Of a DNA stretch of 64,000 nt, positions 7,532-15,940 are shown piece by piece. The stretch covers positions 2,082,799 through 2,146,798 of the forward strand of contig NZ_JAINZO010000001.1 in assembly GCF_020179605.1 (NCBI RefSeq), read 5' to 3'. The notes beneath the pieces were generated by a model. That model saw nothing but the letters and a program-made list of their open reading frames with translations. It did not search any database and was not told the DNA's origin. This stretch comes from Geomonas agri (GTDB lineage: Bacteria > Desulfobacterota > Desulfuromonadia > Geobacterales > Geobacteraceae). The position numbers and the translations under genes were made by a program. The first letter of the stretch is position 1. Each line of letters starts with the position of its first letter.

Positions 7532-9757
7532 ATGCCCAACCTCGCCGATCATTACCAGCAACTCCCGGGGACTGAAGGTGTGCCCGCGCCCCCGCTCGAA
7601 CAATACGAACAGCTCCGCCAGCGCCGCGGCTATGCCTACCGTCCGCGCACCCGGCACCTGCTCCCGGAGGGATGGGCGAAGTACACCAACCGGCTCTTCC
7701 TGGAGACGAGCCCGTACCTGCTGCAGCACGCGCACAACCCGGTGAACTGGTTCCCGTGGGGCGAGGAGGCCTTCGAGCTGGCCCGACAGCTGGAACGGCC
7801 GGTCCTGGTCAGCATCGGCTACGCCACTTGCCACTGGTGCCACGTGATGGAGGAACAATCTTTCGAGGATGAAGCCATTGCCGAGTTCCTGAACCGGCAC
7901 TACATCGCCATCAAAGTGGACCGCGAGGAGCGACCGGACGTGGACACGGTCTACATGACCGCGGTGCACGCCATGGGGATGCAGGGTGGATGGCCGCTCA
8001 ACGTCTTCGTGGCTCCGGACCGCAAGCCCTTCTACGGCGGCACCTACTTCCCCCCCAACGACTATCCCGGCGGCCTCGGCTTTCTCTCGCTGCTCATGCG
8101 TATCAGGGAAAGTTACGTCGCCACACCGGACCGGGTCAGCCGTGCCGGGGTGCAGCTGACCGAGGCGATCCGCACCATGCTGGCGCCGACCGAGGGAGAG
8201 GGGGCCTGGCGCGAGGTCTCCCTGGAGCTTGCGACAAGGTTGTACCGGGACCGCTTCGACGACCGAAACGGCGGCCTGGCCGGAGCGCCGAAGTTCCCCA
8301 GTTCCCTGCCACTCCCCCTGCTGCTGCGCCGCTACCAGACCGGCGACGACCGGCAGCTGCTCGCCATGGCAGAGTTGACCCTGCAGCAGATGGCGGCCGG
8401 CGGAATCTACGACCAGGCCGGAGGGGGCTTCCACCGCTACGCTACCGACACGGCGTGGCAAATCCCTCACTTCGAGAAGATGCTCTACGACAACGCCCAG
8501 CTCACGGTGACCTACCTGGAGGGGTACCAGGCCACCGGGCGCACCGAGTTTGCCAGGGTGGCGCGCGAGATCCTGCGCTACTTGCAGCGCGACATGCAGG
8601 CGCCGGAGGGGGGATTCTACAGCGCGACCGATGCGGACAGCCTGAGCCCCGAGGGACACCGGGAGGAAGGGGTCTTCTTCACCTGGACTCCGGAGGAGTT
8701 GATCGATGCACTGGGCGAGGAACGGGGGAACCTGGTCGCCCGTTGCTACGGCGTGACGCCGGCGGGGAACTTCGAAGGGCGCAGCATCCTGCACCGGGAC
8801 CGGAGCCTGGCGGAGTTGGCAACCGAGTTGAAGCTCCCCGAGCAGGAACTCGAGCTGATGTTGGCGGACTGCCGCGAGATGCTGTACCGGGCCCGGGCCA
8901 GGAGGCCGCTCCCCTTGAGGGACGAGAAGATCCTGGCATCCTGGAACGGCCTCGCCATTTCCGCTTTTGCCCGCGCCGGTCTCGTCCTCGACAACCCAGA
9001 GCTGGTGCAGGTGGCGGCAAAGGCGGCGGAATTCGTGCTGCAGAACATGGTGCAGGAGGGGAGACTGCGCCACAGCTACCAGGAGGGGAGCCCCAAGGGC
9101 GAGGGGTTCCTCGACGACTATGCCTTCATGGTCGCGGGGCTGATTGACCTGTTCGAGGCGAGCCACGAACTGCGCTGGCTGGAGCGATCGCTCGAGCTGT
9201 GCGCGTCGGCGGCGGAGCAGTTCGAGGACCGCGAACGAGGCGGCTTCTTCATGACCGGGCCGCACCACGAGCAGCTCATCTCCCGGGAGAAGCCGGCCTA
9301 CGACGGCGTGATACCGTCCGGCAATTCCGTGATGGTGATGAACCTGCTGCGCCTGAGCACCCTGACCGGGAACGAGCGGCTGCTGGAGCAGGCCGATCGC
9401 GCCCTGTCCGCCTTCGCCACGCAAATGGCGCAGTCCCCCGCCGCCCTCTCCGAGATGCTGCTGGCCGTCGATTACCAGCAGCAGACGGCCAGGGAGGTGG
9501 TGATCGTGGCGCCGGCCGGAAAGCCGGAACTGGCGGAACCATTTTTGGCCGCATTGCGGCGGGTGTTTCTTCCGAACAGGGTGCTGGTGGTGGTATGTGA
9601 GGGGGAAGAGTTGAGCCAAGCGGCACGGGTGATCCCACTGGTGGAGGGGAAGGTCGCCCAAGCAGACCGTGCAGTGGCGTACCTGTGCCGGAACAGGAGC
9701 TGCCAACGTCCGACTGCCGACCCGGACGACTTTTACCGGCAGCTCAAGGAGGGCTAG
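7532..9757 (+). CDS. DUF255 thioredoxin-domain protein (YyaL/SSP411 family)
   Basis: A 741-residue cytoplasmic protein. The N-terminal DUF255 thioredoxin-like domain (about 50-210) contains [21 protein letters not shown] and the CxxC motif in [17 protein letters not shown]. The remaining ~500 residues form an (alpha/alpha)6-barrel of the six-hairpin glycosidase type, recognisable from [17 protein letters not shown] and [12 protein letters not shown]. The family is widespread, including human SPATA20, but its reaction is not established. ATG 7532 has GGAG upstream. The stop overlaps the stop of the convergent HIT gene in the tetranucleotide CTAG. Confidence 0.9.
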   Translation: MPNLADHYQQLPGTEGVPAPPLEQYEQLRQRRGYAYRPRTRHLLPEGWAKYTNRLFLETSPYLLQHAHNPVNWFPWGEEAFELARQLERPVLVSIGYATCHWCHVMEEQSFEDEAIAEFLNRHYIAIKVDREERPDVDTVYMTAVHAMGMQGGWPLNVFVAPDRKPFYGGTYFPPNDYPGGLGFLSLLMRIRESYVATPDRVSRAGVQLTEAIRTMLAPTEGEGAWREVSLELATRLYRDRFDDRNGGLAGAPKFPSSLPLPLLLRRYQTGDDRQLLAMAELTLQQMAAGGIYDQAGGGFHRYATDTAWQIPHFEKMLYDNAQLTVTYLEGYQATGRTEFARVAREILRYLQRDMQAPEGGFYSATDADSLSPEGHREEGVFFTWTPEELIDALGEERGNLVARCYGVTPAGNFEGRSILHRDRSLAELATELKLPEQELELMLADCREMLYRARARRPLPLRDEKILASWNGLAISAFARAGLVLDNPELVQVAAKAAEFVLQNMVQEGRLRHSYQEGSPKGEGFLDDYAFMVAGLIDLFEASHELRWLERSLELCASAAEQFEDRERGGFFMTGPHHEQLISREKPAYDGVIPSGNSVMVMNLLRLSTLTGNERLLEQADRALSAFATQMAQSPAALSEMLLAVDYQQQTAREVVIVAPAGKPELAEPFLAALRRVFLPNRVLVVVCEGEELSQAARVIPLVEGKVAQADRAVAYLCRNRSCQRPTADPDDFYRQLKEG

Positions 9758-10149
9758 CGCTCATCCCTTTTCCAGTAGGGGGCCTTGACCGGCATGATCC
9801 AGCGCACACCGCCGCGGGGATCCTCGGTGTCACCGGCATAGCGCGGGATCAGGTGGATGTGCAGGTGCGGCACGGTCTGCCCGGCAGCAACGCCATCGTT
9901 GACCCCGATATTGAACCCGTCCGGGGAATGTTGCTGCAGGAGCCGCTCCCGCATCTGCCCTACGAGGTCGAAGAGAGCGGCCTGTTCCTCCACGGTCGTC
10001 TCAAAGAAGGAGGCGACGTGTCGTTTGGGGACCACGAGAGTGTGCCCGAGTGTAACCGGAAAACCGTCGTGGAGGGCCAAAGCCAGCTCGTTTTCCAGCA
10101 GGACGTGGGCTGGATCGATCCGGCAGAAAGGGCAGGCAGCCTGGGTCAT
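9754..10149 (-). CDS. HIT-family nucleotide hydrolase
   Basis: A 131-residue protein of the histidine triad superfamily, which hydrolyses or transfers nucleotidyl groups from dinucleoside polyphosphates or AMP conjugates. The catalytic triad motif HLHIHLIPR lies near residues 95-103 and follows [18 protein letters not shown]. The N-terminal CPFCRI could bind zinc, as in Fhit/HinT relatives. The start ATG at 10149 is 8 bases after the stop of the upstream gene on the same strand, so the two probably form an operon. Confidence 0.92.
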   Translation of the reverse strand: MTQAACPFCRIDPAHVLLENELALALHDGFPVTLGHTLVVPKRHVASFFETTVEEQAALFDLVGQMRERLLQQHSPDGFNIGVNDGVAAGQTVPHLHIHLIPRYAGDTEDPRGGVRWIMPVKAPYWKRDER

Positions 10150-10157
10150 GATCGCCT

Positions 10158-10544
10158 CTATACGAATTCCACCTTCTCGGTCGCGGCGGTCACCACGAAG
10201 GCTCTCTCGTTATTGCTGTTGGGGTCGCAGGGGAAGACGATGAAAGTGGCGCGTGCCGGCGAGAAGCCCTGTGTGTAACCGACCAGGGTTTCGCCATCTT
10301 TGAAGCGGACCTTGATCTTCTTGCCCAGCCCAACCCTTTCCACGTCCAGCCGCTCCTGGTATTCGTGATTTCCCTGGAAGCTCTTGACGAAGAAGATGGC
10401 TTTCAACTGCTCGACGTTCACTTCGTAACGGTTTGCCGTTTCAGTCTCAGTGAGGTGAAAGAGCATCTTGTTGGCGGCGAGATCTTCGGTGGTACCCTTA
10501 ACGACCTTGCCGTCTGCATAACGAACCACGATCTTTGCTATCAC
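10158..10544 (-). CDS. Conserved hypothetical protein with an internal duplication
   Basis: A 128-residue protein without signal or membrane segment. The two halves resemble each other: KIVVRYADGKVVKGTTEDL (residues 4-22) and KIKVRFKDGETLVGYTQGF (about 75-93) are both followed by a short beta-rich stretch. This suggests two copies of a small beta-barrel module. GTG at 10544 has GGGAGAGG upstream. I do not recognise a function. It is the first gene of a likely two-gene unit with the HIT protein. Confidence 0.7.
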   Translation of the reverse strand: MIAKIVVRYADGKVVKGTTEDLAANKMLFHLTETETANRYEVNVEQLKAIFFVKSFQGNHEYQERLDVERVGLGKKIKVRFKDGETLVGYTQGFSPARATFIVFPCDPNSNNERAFVVTAATEKVEFV

Positions 10545-10647
10545 CGGTAACCTCTCCCTTCGTAAATCACAGCAGATTCAGGTTGTAAACCAAAGGCACT
10601 CCCCTACTATCACAAACCGTGAATAATTAGAAGCAGTTTTGCTTGGG

Positions 10648-11214
10648 TTACAGCCAGTGGCGCGGATAGGAGCGGTGATAGACAACGTTATTGGTAAAGC
10701 AGGCCACAATGAGCAGGATCAGCGCCCCGGTCAGTACCGGGAGCAGCACAAACGACGGCCCCACCGCCCCCTGCACTCCTATCAGGGCGGTGGCGCCGCC
10801 GGGAGGGTGGGTGGTGTGAGTCACATTCATCAGAAAAATAGAGGTACAGACGGCGAGGGCCATGCTAACTGGCGTCGACCCGAACAGTGCGACCGCGACC
10901 ACCGCCACCAGGGCGGAGACGACGTGTCCACCGACCAGGTTGCGCGGCTGCGCCAGTGGAGACTCGTTGGCCCCGAACAGGAGCACCGCCGAAGCGCCCA
11001 GGGAACCGATAAGCAGGGGATGGCCTAGCAGGATGGTCAGTTCGCTGATGACGAGGAGGGCGCCCATGGCGCTGACAAAGCTCCAGGCCGCGTAGCGCAG
11101 CGTCATCGGGGAGCGTGTACCGCGAATGGGGGCCCGGCAGCGCCGCGGCACCCGCGCCAGCCTCTTGCGGATGGCGACCTTCCTCCGCATCACCACGGAA
11201 AGGCGTCGTTTCAA
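10648..11214 (-). CDS. HPP-family integral membrane protein
   Basis: About 188 residues. A strongly basic N-terminus (KRRLSVVMRRKVAIRKRLARV) is followed by four hydrophobic segments. The HPP signature is present: THTTHPPGGATALIG near residue 140, plus the upstream LIGSLGASAVLLFG. Some members of this family are reported to transport nitrite across membranes, which would fit the nitrite reductase gene just upstream; here that is inference. I place the start at TTG 11214, because GGAGG stands 7 bases upstream and directly follows the nrfA terminator. Confidence 0.82.
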   Translation of the reverse strand: MKRRLSVVMRRKVAIRKRLARVPRRCRAPIRGTRSPMTLRYAAWSFVSAMGALLVISELTILLGHPLLIGSLGASAVLLFGANESPLAQPRNLVGGHVVSALVAVVAVALFGSTPVSMALAVCTSIFLMNVTHTTHPPGGATALIGVQGAVGPSFVLLPVLTGALILLIVACFTNNVVYHRSYPRHWL

Positions 11215-11242
11215 AACAGTTCCTCCGGTATCAAATGAAAAA

Positions 11243-11266
11243 GGGGCGGCGCCCAGGCGCCGCCCC
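11243..11266 (-). terminator. Rho-independent terminator after nrfA
   Basis: On the minus strand GGGGCGGCGCC and GGCGCCGCCCC form an 11-bp GC stem with a 2-base loop, followed by five T residues (11242-11238). It lies between the nrfA stop and the HPP gene start. Confidence 0.85.
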
Positions 11267-11279
11267 CGTAATGGCAAGG

Positions 11280-12734
11280 CTACTTACCCGCGAATGGATC
11301 CTTTATCTCCTGTTCCGGCTTGAACATCAGCTTCTTCACGCCGCGGTTGTTGAGATATTTCGCCAGCTCAAGGTCAACCTTGGCGGGCACGTCCACCCCC
11401 GCCTTGACCAGCAGCTCCCGCAACAGCCGCTCGGCTGCCGCCGCGTGCGACATGGCGTCACCCAGGACGCGCTGCGCCTCGCCGGGGTTGTGGAAGCCAA
11501 CCGAGTTTTCGGCCCCGATGAAGACCACGCGGTAGAAGGCCTCTTCGTAATGGTCCTTGGCCTGGGCGTAGAGCGTTTCATCAAGCTTCTTGCCGAAGGC
11601 GCGTGCCTTGTTGGCCATCTCGAACAGCTTGGCGTCGGTAGCGGTGGCGTAACCGGAGCGGATGAACTGCGACATGACCCGGTCCTGGATGGCGAAGATC
11701 TTCTCTCGCATTTGCGCCGGCGACTCGTCATGGCACTGCTTGCACGCCTTCAGGTCGTTCTTGAGCGGGCTCATGATGCGGTGATCGGAGACTTTGTCCT
11801 TACCCTCTCCGGTGGACGGCATGTGGCAATCGGCACAGGTGACGCCAGCCTGCCAGTGCACGCTGTTATTGGAGAAAAGCTCGAACTCGGGGTGACGGAT
11901 GAAGGCGAGCTTGAAGCCGGTGACGCTCTGGGTCCACTCCCCGCTCGGCTTGTTACTCCTGAGCTTCTTGATGATGTTCTCGATGGTGATGCCCCCCCAC
12001 TTGCTGCCGTCCCAGGGGAAGAAGACGTCGGTGGACTTCATGTCGGCGTCCTTGGGAATGCTGTAGGTGACGTGGCACTGGGCGCAGGCGAGGGTCCTCA
12101 GATCCTGCTTAGTCAGCTTGGACTGGTCGACGCCCAGCTTCTCCAGCCCCTTGCCCAGGGTGAAGCCGCGGGAAATTTTGAGCGACATGTCGCGGTTGTC
12201 ATGACAGTCGATGCAGGCAACGCCGAGGGTCTGGTCACCCTTGGGGATCTTGCCGCGGATTTCCTGGTAGGGCTTGGCGAAGTAGTCTTTGCCGAGCTGC
12301 CTCTGCAGCGTCGGGGCATAGGGGGTCTTGCAGGTCAGGCAGGAGCCGCCCGCCTTGTAGCGACCGGGATCGACCTCGAGCTGGTCCTGGATCATGTAGA
12401 AGTGTCCGCGCGGCTCCTTGTACTCGGTCCCGAAGGCCCAGCCGTTGTACAGCAGCGCGAGGAAGGGGTACTCGTCGATCTTGTCCGGGTTCTCCTCGCC
12501 GACGTCCCACCCTTTCTTGTACCTGCTCTTGCCGGCCGGGGTCGGCTCGGAGGTCTGCTTCCAGAGCTGGTACTGCTTCGGGTAGAGCTTGCCCCACTCG
12601 GCCGGGTCAACGGTCCCGTCCGCAATGGCCGGGCGCACCTCGGAAACCTCGATCTTCTTCGGGGAGCAGCCGGCTCCCGCCAGGGCCACCCCCGCCACCG
12701 CCATGACGACACATCCTCGCAGCATCTTCATCAC
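11280..12734 (-). CDS. nrfA: Pentahaem cytochrome c nitrite reductase NrfA (ammonia-forming), lipoprotein
   Basis: A 484-residue exported enzyme that reduces nitrite to ammonia with six electrons. The catalytic haem site is CLTCK (132-136), with lysine replacing histidine as in all NrfA. Four more haem sites follow: CIDCH 174-178, CAQCH 217-221, CADCH 300-304 and CKQCH 331-335. The active-site Tyr is in CHVTYSI (Tyr224). At the position where E. coli NrfA has the calcium ligand Glu (CHVEYY) this protein has Thr, which fits the calcium-free NrfA type described from Geobacter. The N-terminus has a lipobox (LAGAGC, Cys23), so it should be membrane-anchored. No nrfH quinol dehydrogenase gene is adjacent, so the electron donor is unclear. 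It is controlled by the sigma-54 promoter at 12806-12820. GAGGAG precedes the ATG. Confidence 0.95.
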   Translation of the reverse strand: MMKMLRGCVVMAVAGVALAGAGCSPKKIEVSEVRPAIADGTVDPAEWGKLYPKQYQLWKQTSEPTPAGKSRYKKGWDVGEENPDKIDEYPFLALLYNGWAFGTEYKEPRGHFYMIQDQLEVDPGRYKAGGSCLTCKTPYAPTLQRQLGKDYFAKPYQEIRGKIPKGDQTLGVACIDCHDNRDMSLKISRGFTLGKGLEKLGVDQSKLTKQDLRTLACAQCHVTYSIPKDADMKSTDVFFPWDGSKWGGITIENIIKKLRSNKPSGEWTQSVTGFKLAFIRHPEFELFSNNSVHWQAGVTCADCHMPSTGEGKDKVSDHRIMSPLKNDLKACKQCHDESPAQMREKIFAIQDRVMSQFIRSGYATATDAKLFEMANKARAFGKKLDETLYAQAKDHYEEAFYRVVFIGAENSVGFHNPGEAQRVLGDAMSHAAAAERLLRELLVKAGVDVPAKVDLELAKYLNNRGVKKLMFKPEQEIKDPFAGK

Positions 12735-12805
12735 ATTCTCCTCTGTTCTGATTTCCCGCCTTGCGCGGCAGCCGCCGACACGGGTAACGATCTAGATTAC
12801 CTTGA

Positions 12806-12820
12806 GCAGGGACCGTGCCA
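12806..12820 (-). promoter_or_regulatory. Sigma-54 promoter of nrfA
   Basis: On the minus strand TGGCACGGTCCCTGCT is nearly the RpoN consensus: GG at 12819-12818, ten bases, GC at 12807-12806. The predicted start near 12794 gives a leader of about 60 bases. A further imperfect inverted repeat, GGTAA (12783-12787) with TTACC (12797-12801), overlaps the start region. Confidence 0.85.
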
Positions 12821-12895
12821 CGGTGACATTCAGCCATAAATCATGAGAATTCCATTGTCTTGAGAAGACATCGGAAGGAGCAACGGTGGCGGATG

Positions 12896-12922
12896 GGTAA
12901 CGCGACGTTACCTACTGGTAAC
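12896..12922. promoter_or_regulatory. Palindromic activator sites upstream of nrfA
   Basis: GGTAAC (12896-12901), GTTACC (12907-12912) and GGTAAC (12917-12922) form overlapping inverted repeats. The pair GTTACC-N4-GGTAAC (12907-12922) recurs exactly at 14292-14307. The site lies about 90-115 bases upstream of the nrfA start point, a normal enhancer distance, and overlaps the end of the regulator gene. Confidence 0.7.
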
Positions 12923-14282
12923 GCTTCATCTTCTTCCAGAGGGTTTTGCGTGAAATACCCAGGAGGCGCGCGGCCTCTGCGCGCCGATTGCCGGTGGCGG
13001 CCAGCGCCTGCTCGATTAACTCGGCCTCCCGGTCGTCGAGCTTGCAGGAAAGGACCGACCCTTGGGCAGTAGAGGACAGTGGCGTTGCGGTTTGCGTAGG
13101 CAACACAAGGTGGCCGAATTCGGCGGGGAGGTCGGCGATGGTGAGGGTGTCGCCGGTGCACAGCGCGGTGGCGCGTTCCATGGCGTTCTTGAGTTCCCTG
13201 ACGTTGCCGGGGTAGCGGTGGCTCAAGAGTGCCTCCTTGGCCTCCCGGGAGAGCCTCAGCTCCGGCCGCCCCATCTCGGTAGCGAAACGGGACAAAAAGA
13301 CGCCGGCAAGCGGCAGGATGTCCTCCAGGCGTTCCCGCAAGGGGGGGAGCTCGATCGGGATCACGTTGAGGCGGTAGAAGAGGTCCTCGCGGAACTGCCC
13401 GGCGGCGACGTCCTGGCGCAGGTCGCGGTTAGTGGCTGCCACGATGCGCACGTCGACCTGGATCTCGCGGCTGCCGCCGATGCGCTCCACGGTCTTCTCC
13501 TGCAGGACGCGCAAAAGCTTGGCCTGGGCCGACAGGGGGAGCTCGCCGATCTCGTCCAGGAACAGGGTGCCGCGGTGGGCCTGTTCGAACTTCCCCTTGC
13601 GCTCCCTGAGGGCGCCGGTAAAGGCCCCCTTCTCGAAGCCGAACAGCTCGGATTCCAGCAGGTTTTCCGGAAGTGCGGCGCAGTTGATCTTGACCAGGGG
13701 GGCACCGCTGCGCCGGCTCTTGCCGTGCAGTTCGCGCGCCACCAGTTCTTTGCCGGTGCCGCTTTCTCCGGTGATCAGGATGGTGGAGTCAAGCGGAGCA
13801 GTCGAGCGGATCATCTGGAAGACGGGCTGCATGGCGGGACTGCGGCCGATCATGCCGCCGAAGGAGCTTTCGCTCAACAGCTGATCGCGCAGCACCGAGT
13901 TTTCTTCCTTTAAATGTTCCCGCTCGGTGATGTCGCGGCTCACCATAAGGGTGCCGACGAAGCCGTCCTCCCCGTCCTTTATGGGATAGTAGCTGTTCTC
14001 GAAGATGCGTCCCTTGACCTCCAGGGGACGCGTGTGAAAGGCGAGGGTTCCGCTTTTGAGGCTGGCCAGGATGGCGGCGATGCGCGGCCGGGCCGGCGGC
14101 GAGTGGATGGCCAGGAGGTCGCGCCCCAGGTAGTTGGCTGCGTCGATGCCGCGGATCTGCTCGGCAGCCGCGTTGACGCAGACGATCTTGTTGGTGTGGT
14201 CGGCGAAGATGATCCCCTCGCCCATGCTGGTCAGTATGGCGCGGTACACCGCGCTGCCAGGTTCACTCTCTGTCATTGTCAT
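12912..14282 (-). CDS. PAS-containing sigma-54 activator, probable regulator of nrfA
   Basis: A cytoplasmic enhancer-binding protein of about 456 residues: a PAS domain (AILTSMGEGIIFADHTNKIV onward, about 15-125), an AAA+ domain and a C-terminal Fis-type helix-turn-helix (GNRRAEAARLLGISRKTLWKKMK). Walker A GESGTGKE, the sigma-54 motif GAFTGA and Walker B GTLFLDEIGE are all present. It lacks a receiver domain, so it probably responds to a ligand or redox state through PAS rather than to phosphorylation. The GTTACC-N4-GGTAAC palindrome occurs in front of its own start and upstream of nrfA, which makes nrfA its natural target. The start is uncertain: ATG 14282 or 14276 keeps the operator outside the gene, whereas a start at 14309 would place it inside. 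Confidence 0.88.
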   Translation of the reverse strand: MTMTESEPGSAVYRAILTSMGEGIIFADHTNKIVCVNAAAEQIRGIDAANYLGRDLLAIHSPPARPRIAAILASLKSGTLAFHTRPLEVKGRIFENSYYPIKDGEDGFVGTLMVSRDITEREHLKEENSVLRDQLLSESSFGGMIGRSPAMQPVFQMIRSTAPLDSTILITGESGTGKELVARELHGKSRRSGAPLVKINCAALPENLLESELFGFEKGAFTGALRERKGKFEQAHRGTLFLDEIGELPLSAQAKLLRVLQEKTVERIGGSREIQVDVRIVAATNRDLRQDVAAGQFREDLFYRLNVIPIELPPLRERLEDILPLAGVFLSRFATEMGRPELRLSREAKEALLSHRYPGNVRELKNAMERATALCTGDTLTIADLPAEFGHLVLPTQTATPLSSTAQGSVLSCKLDDREAELIEQALAATGNRRAEAARLLGISRKTLWKKMKRYQ

Positions 14283-14291
14283 CACGCCCCC

Positions 14292-14307
14292 GTTACCCAT
14301 TGGTAAC
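14292..14307. promoter_or_regulatory. Palindrome at the start of the PAS sigma-54 regulator gene
   Basis: GTTACCCATTGGTAAC is a 6-4-6 inverted repeat with the same arms as the site upstream of nrfA. Its position immediately before the regulator start suggests autoregulation. Confidence 0.65.
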
Positions 14308-14309
14308 AT

Positions 14310-14615
14310 CGATAGTAGGCGTTAGTGGCAGGAGCGCCTTGACCGAGATCAAAAACTAGTGAAAGAAGGCATGAATGACGAACAGGGTAGGCTTGGCTCT
14401 GGGTGAGAAGAGCCCCCTCCGACATCCGCCCTCCCTGGGCGGCAAAAACCTGCTCCATTTGTGACCTGTGACCATTGTCACGCCCCGTCCGTCGGGTATC
14501 GTTAGAATTCGTTAAAACATCAACCTTTCTTCCTATTCAGGCGAGAGCTGTTGCGGTGGCCGAGCCGGTACCCTCGGCGCCTGACAACCGGCAGCGCGAC
14601 CTAAGGAGGCATCCC
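14310..14615. other. Gene-free stretch upstream of the exported DUF1566 gene
   Basis: No gene is visible. A 14-base palindrome GTGAC-CATT-GTCAC lies at 14468-14481 and a weak hairpin (GGCTC/GAGCC) near 14393-14412. I see no convincing -10/-35 pair or riboswitch. Confidence 0.4.
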
Positions 14616-15248
14616 ATGAGAGCCAAAAACATCGATGCAGATGTCGTGAACAGAAGATGGATGAGCGTTGCGGCGGTGGTGCTGCTCCTGGCATTGCCGC
14701 TGCTGAGAGAAGCCGGTGCCGGAGTGGTGCAACTGCCGAAGACCGGGCAAAAGACCTGCTACGACACGAGCGGGGCGCAGGTACCGTGTGCTGGGACCCG
14801 ACAGGACGGGGAACTGCAGATGGGACTGGCGCCACCATCCCCGCGCTTTACCGACCACAATGACGGCACGGTCACCGACAACCTCACCGGGCTGATCTGG
14901 CTCAAGCAGGCCAACTGCTTCGGCCCCCAGCTCTGGATGGATGCGATGAGCCTGGCGAAGAACCTGCAGTCCGGTACTTGCGGCCTGTCCGACAACTCCC
15001 TGGCCGGTGACTGGCGCCTGCCCAACATCCTCGAACTTGAGAGCCTGGTGGACATCTCCAATATCAACCCGGCTCTCCCCACCGGGCATCCCTTCACTAG
15101 CGTTCAGAACACGGGTTACTTGTCTTCCACTACCAATGCTTTCCACCCGCTGCGGGCACGCTACGTCTACTTTCCAGACGGTGCGGTCAACGGCGCCAGC
15201 AAGACGACGGAACCGCATTTCGTGTGGCCGGTGCGGGGAGGACGCTAA
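14616..15248 (+). CDS. Exported DUF1566 (Lcl C-terminal-like) protein
   Basis: A 210-residue protein. ATG 14616 has AAGGAGG 7 bases upstream. A membrane or signal segment (VAAVVLLLALPLL) is followed by VQLPKTGQKTCYDTSGAQVPCAG and a DUF1566 domain with the hallmarks RFTDHNDGTVTDNLTGLIWLK and GDWRLPNILELESL. It contains paired cysteines that may form disulfides. The domain is paralogous to the first ~190 residues of the large protein encoded at 15941. DUF1566 proteins are common in Geobacter and related bacteria as secreted or surface proteins of unknown function. It is the first gene of a three-gene group on the plus strand (gaps of 59 and 39 bases). Confidence 0.8.
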   Translation: MRAKNIDADVVNRRWMSVAAVVLLLALPLLREAGAGVVQLPKTGQKTCYDTSGAQVPCAGTRQDGELQMGLAPPSPRFTDHNDGTVTDNLTGLIWLKQANCFGPQLWMDAMSLAKNLQSGTCGLSDNSLAGDWRLPNILELESLVDISNINPALPTGHPFTSVQNTGYLSSTTNAFHPLRARYVYFPDGAVNGASKTTEPHFVWPVRGGR

Positions 15249-15307
15249 CCGACAGAGCATAACGACAGCCCCGGACGCTCGGTCGCCCGGAGGGCAGGAG
15301 GTGCCAG

Positions 15308-15901
15308 ATGTTCAGATACGCTTTTCTGGTGTGCTTGTTGTTGCTGACCTTCGGTTGCGGGGGTGGAGGTGGCAGTGCCGGAACCGGCAGCAGTGGTGGA
15401 ACCGGAGGGGGCACCACCGGAGGGGGGGCCGGAGACAACGGCACCGGCGGCACGGTGACTCCTCCGCTGCCACCCCCAGTACAGCCAACCAGCGCGGTGG
15501 TGACCCTGTCCACGTCCGGCTCACTGCAGCAAGGGACCGCCATTGCCGGCCTTACCGTCACCCTGGGTATTCCCGCCGGCGTCACCGTCGCCACCGACGC
15601 CAATGGCGCGGTGGCCGCCGGTGTGGTGACCGGGGCGGGACAGACCACGGCCCAGAACGCGGTGACACTGACGACCCTGGTCCCATCTACGGCCAGCACT
15701 GCCGGCTCGTTGCGGGTGGTACTCGCCAGCAGCGCCTCGGCCGGCTTCACGACCGGCGAGTTCGCCAAGGTCTATTGCGGTATCAACAGCGGCAGCTTTC
15801 CCAAGGCATCGGACTTCTCCACCACCGACTTCCGGGCTGTCGATCTGCGGGGGGCCACCATCACCGGCGTCTCGCCCACCGTCAGCGCGACCATACAGTA
15901 G
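15308..15901 (+). CDS. Lipoprotein with cohesin-like domain
   Basis: A 197-residue protein. The signal ends in a lipobox-like LLTFGC (Cys about 17) directly followed by a glycine run and a Gly/Thr/Pro linker (to about residue 58). The remaining ~135 residues are beta-rich: AVVTLSTSGSLQQGTAIAGL, VTLGIPAGVTVATDANG, then VRVVLASSASAGFTTGEFAKVYC and VDLRGATITGVSPT. This layout resembles the cohesin-like domains seen in many Geobacter lipoproteins. AGGAGG precedes the ATG. The next gene ends in a dockerin-like repeat, so the two may bind each other on the cell surface. The cohesin assignment is by look only. Confidence 0.62.
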   Translation: MFRYAFLVCLLLLTFGCGGGGGSAGTGSSGGTGGGTTGGGAGDNGTGGTVTPPLPPPVQPTSAVVTLSTSGSLQQGTAIAGLTVTLGIPAGVTVATDANGAVAAGVVTGAGQTTAQNAVTLTTLVPSTASTAGSLRVVLASSASAGFTTGEFAKVYCGINSGSFPKASDFSTTDFRAVDLRGATITGVSPTVSATIQ

Positions 15902-15940
15902 ACGCCGGGTATTTCGGCGCTCACGATTCAGGAGGCCGTC

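Noticed and set aside
7391-9706. Minus-strand frame opposite the DUF255 gene
   Set aside because: The plus-strand product carries recognisable DUF255 and barrel motifs; the minus frame does not resemble any protein.
11115-12839. Plus-strand frame opposite nrfA
   Set aside because: NrfA haem motifs, lipobox, ribosome site and terminator fix the minus strand as coding.
14475-14615. Longer N-terminus for the DUF1566 protein
   Set aside because: The added 47 residues lack a signal peptide character, whereas ATG 14616 has an ideal AAGGAGG and precedes the signal segment.
14500-14615. Cyclic-dinucleotide (GEMM) riboswitch upstream of the DUF1566 gene
   Set aside because: The conserved ACGCAAAGC-type core and the GGTAGC receptor helix are not present.
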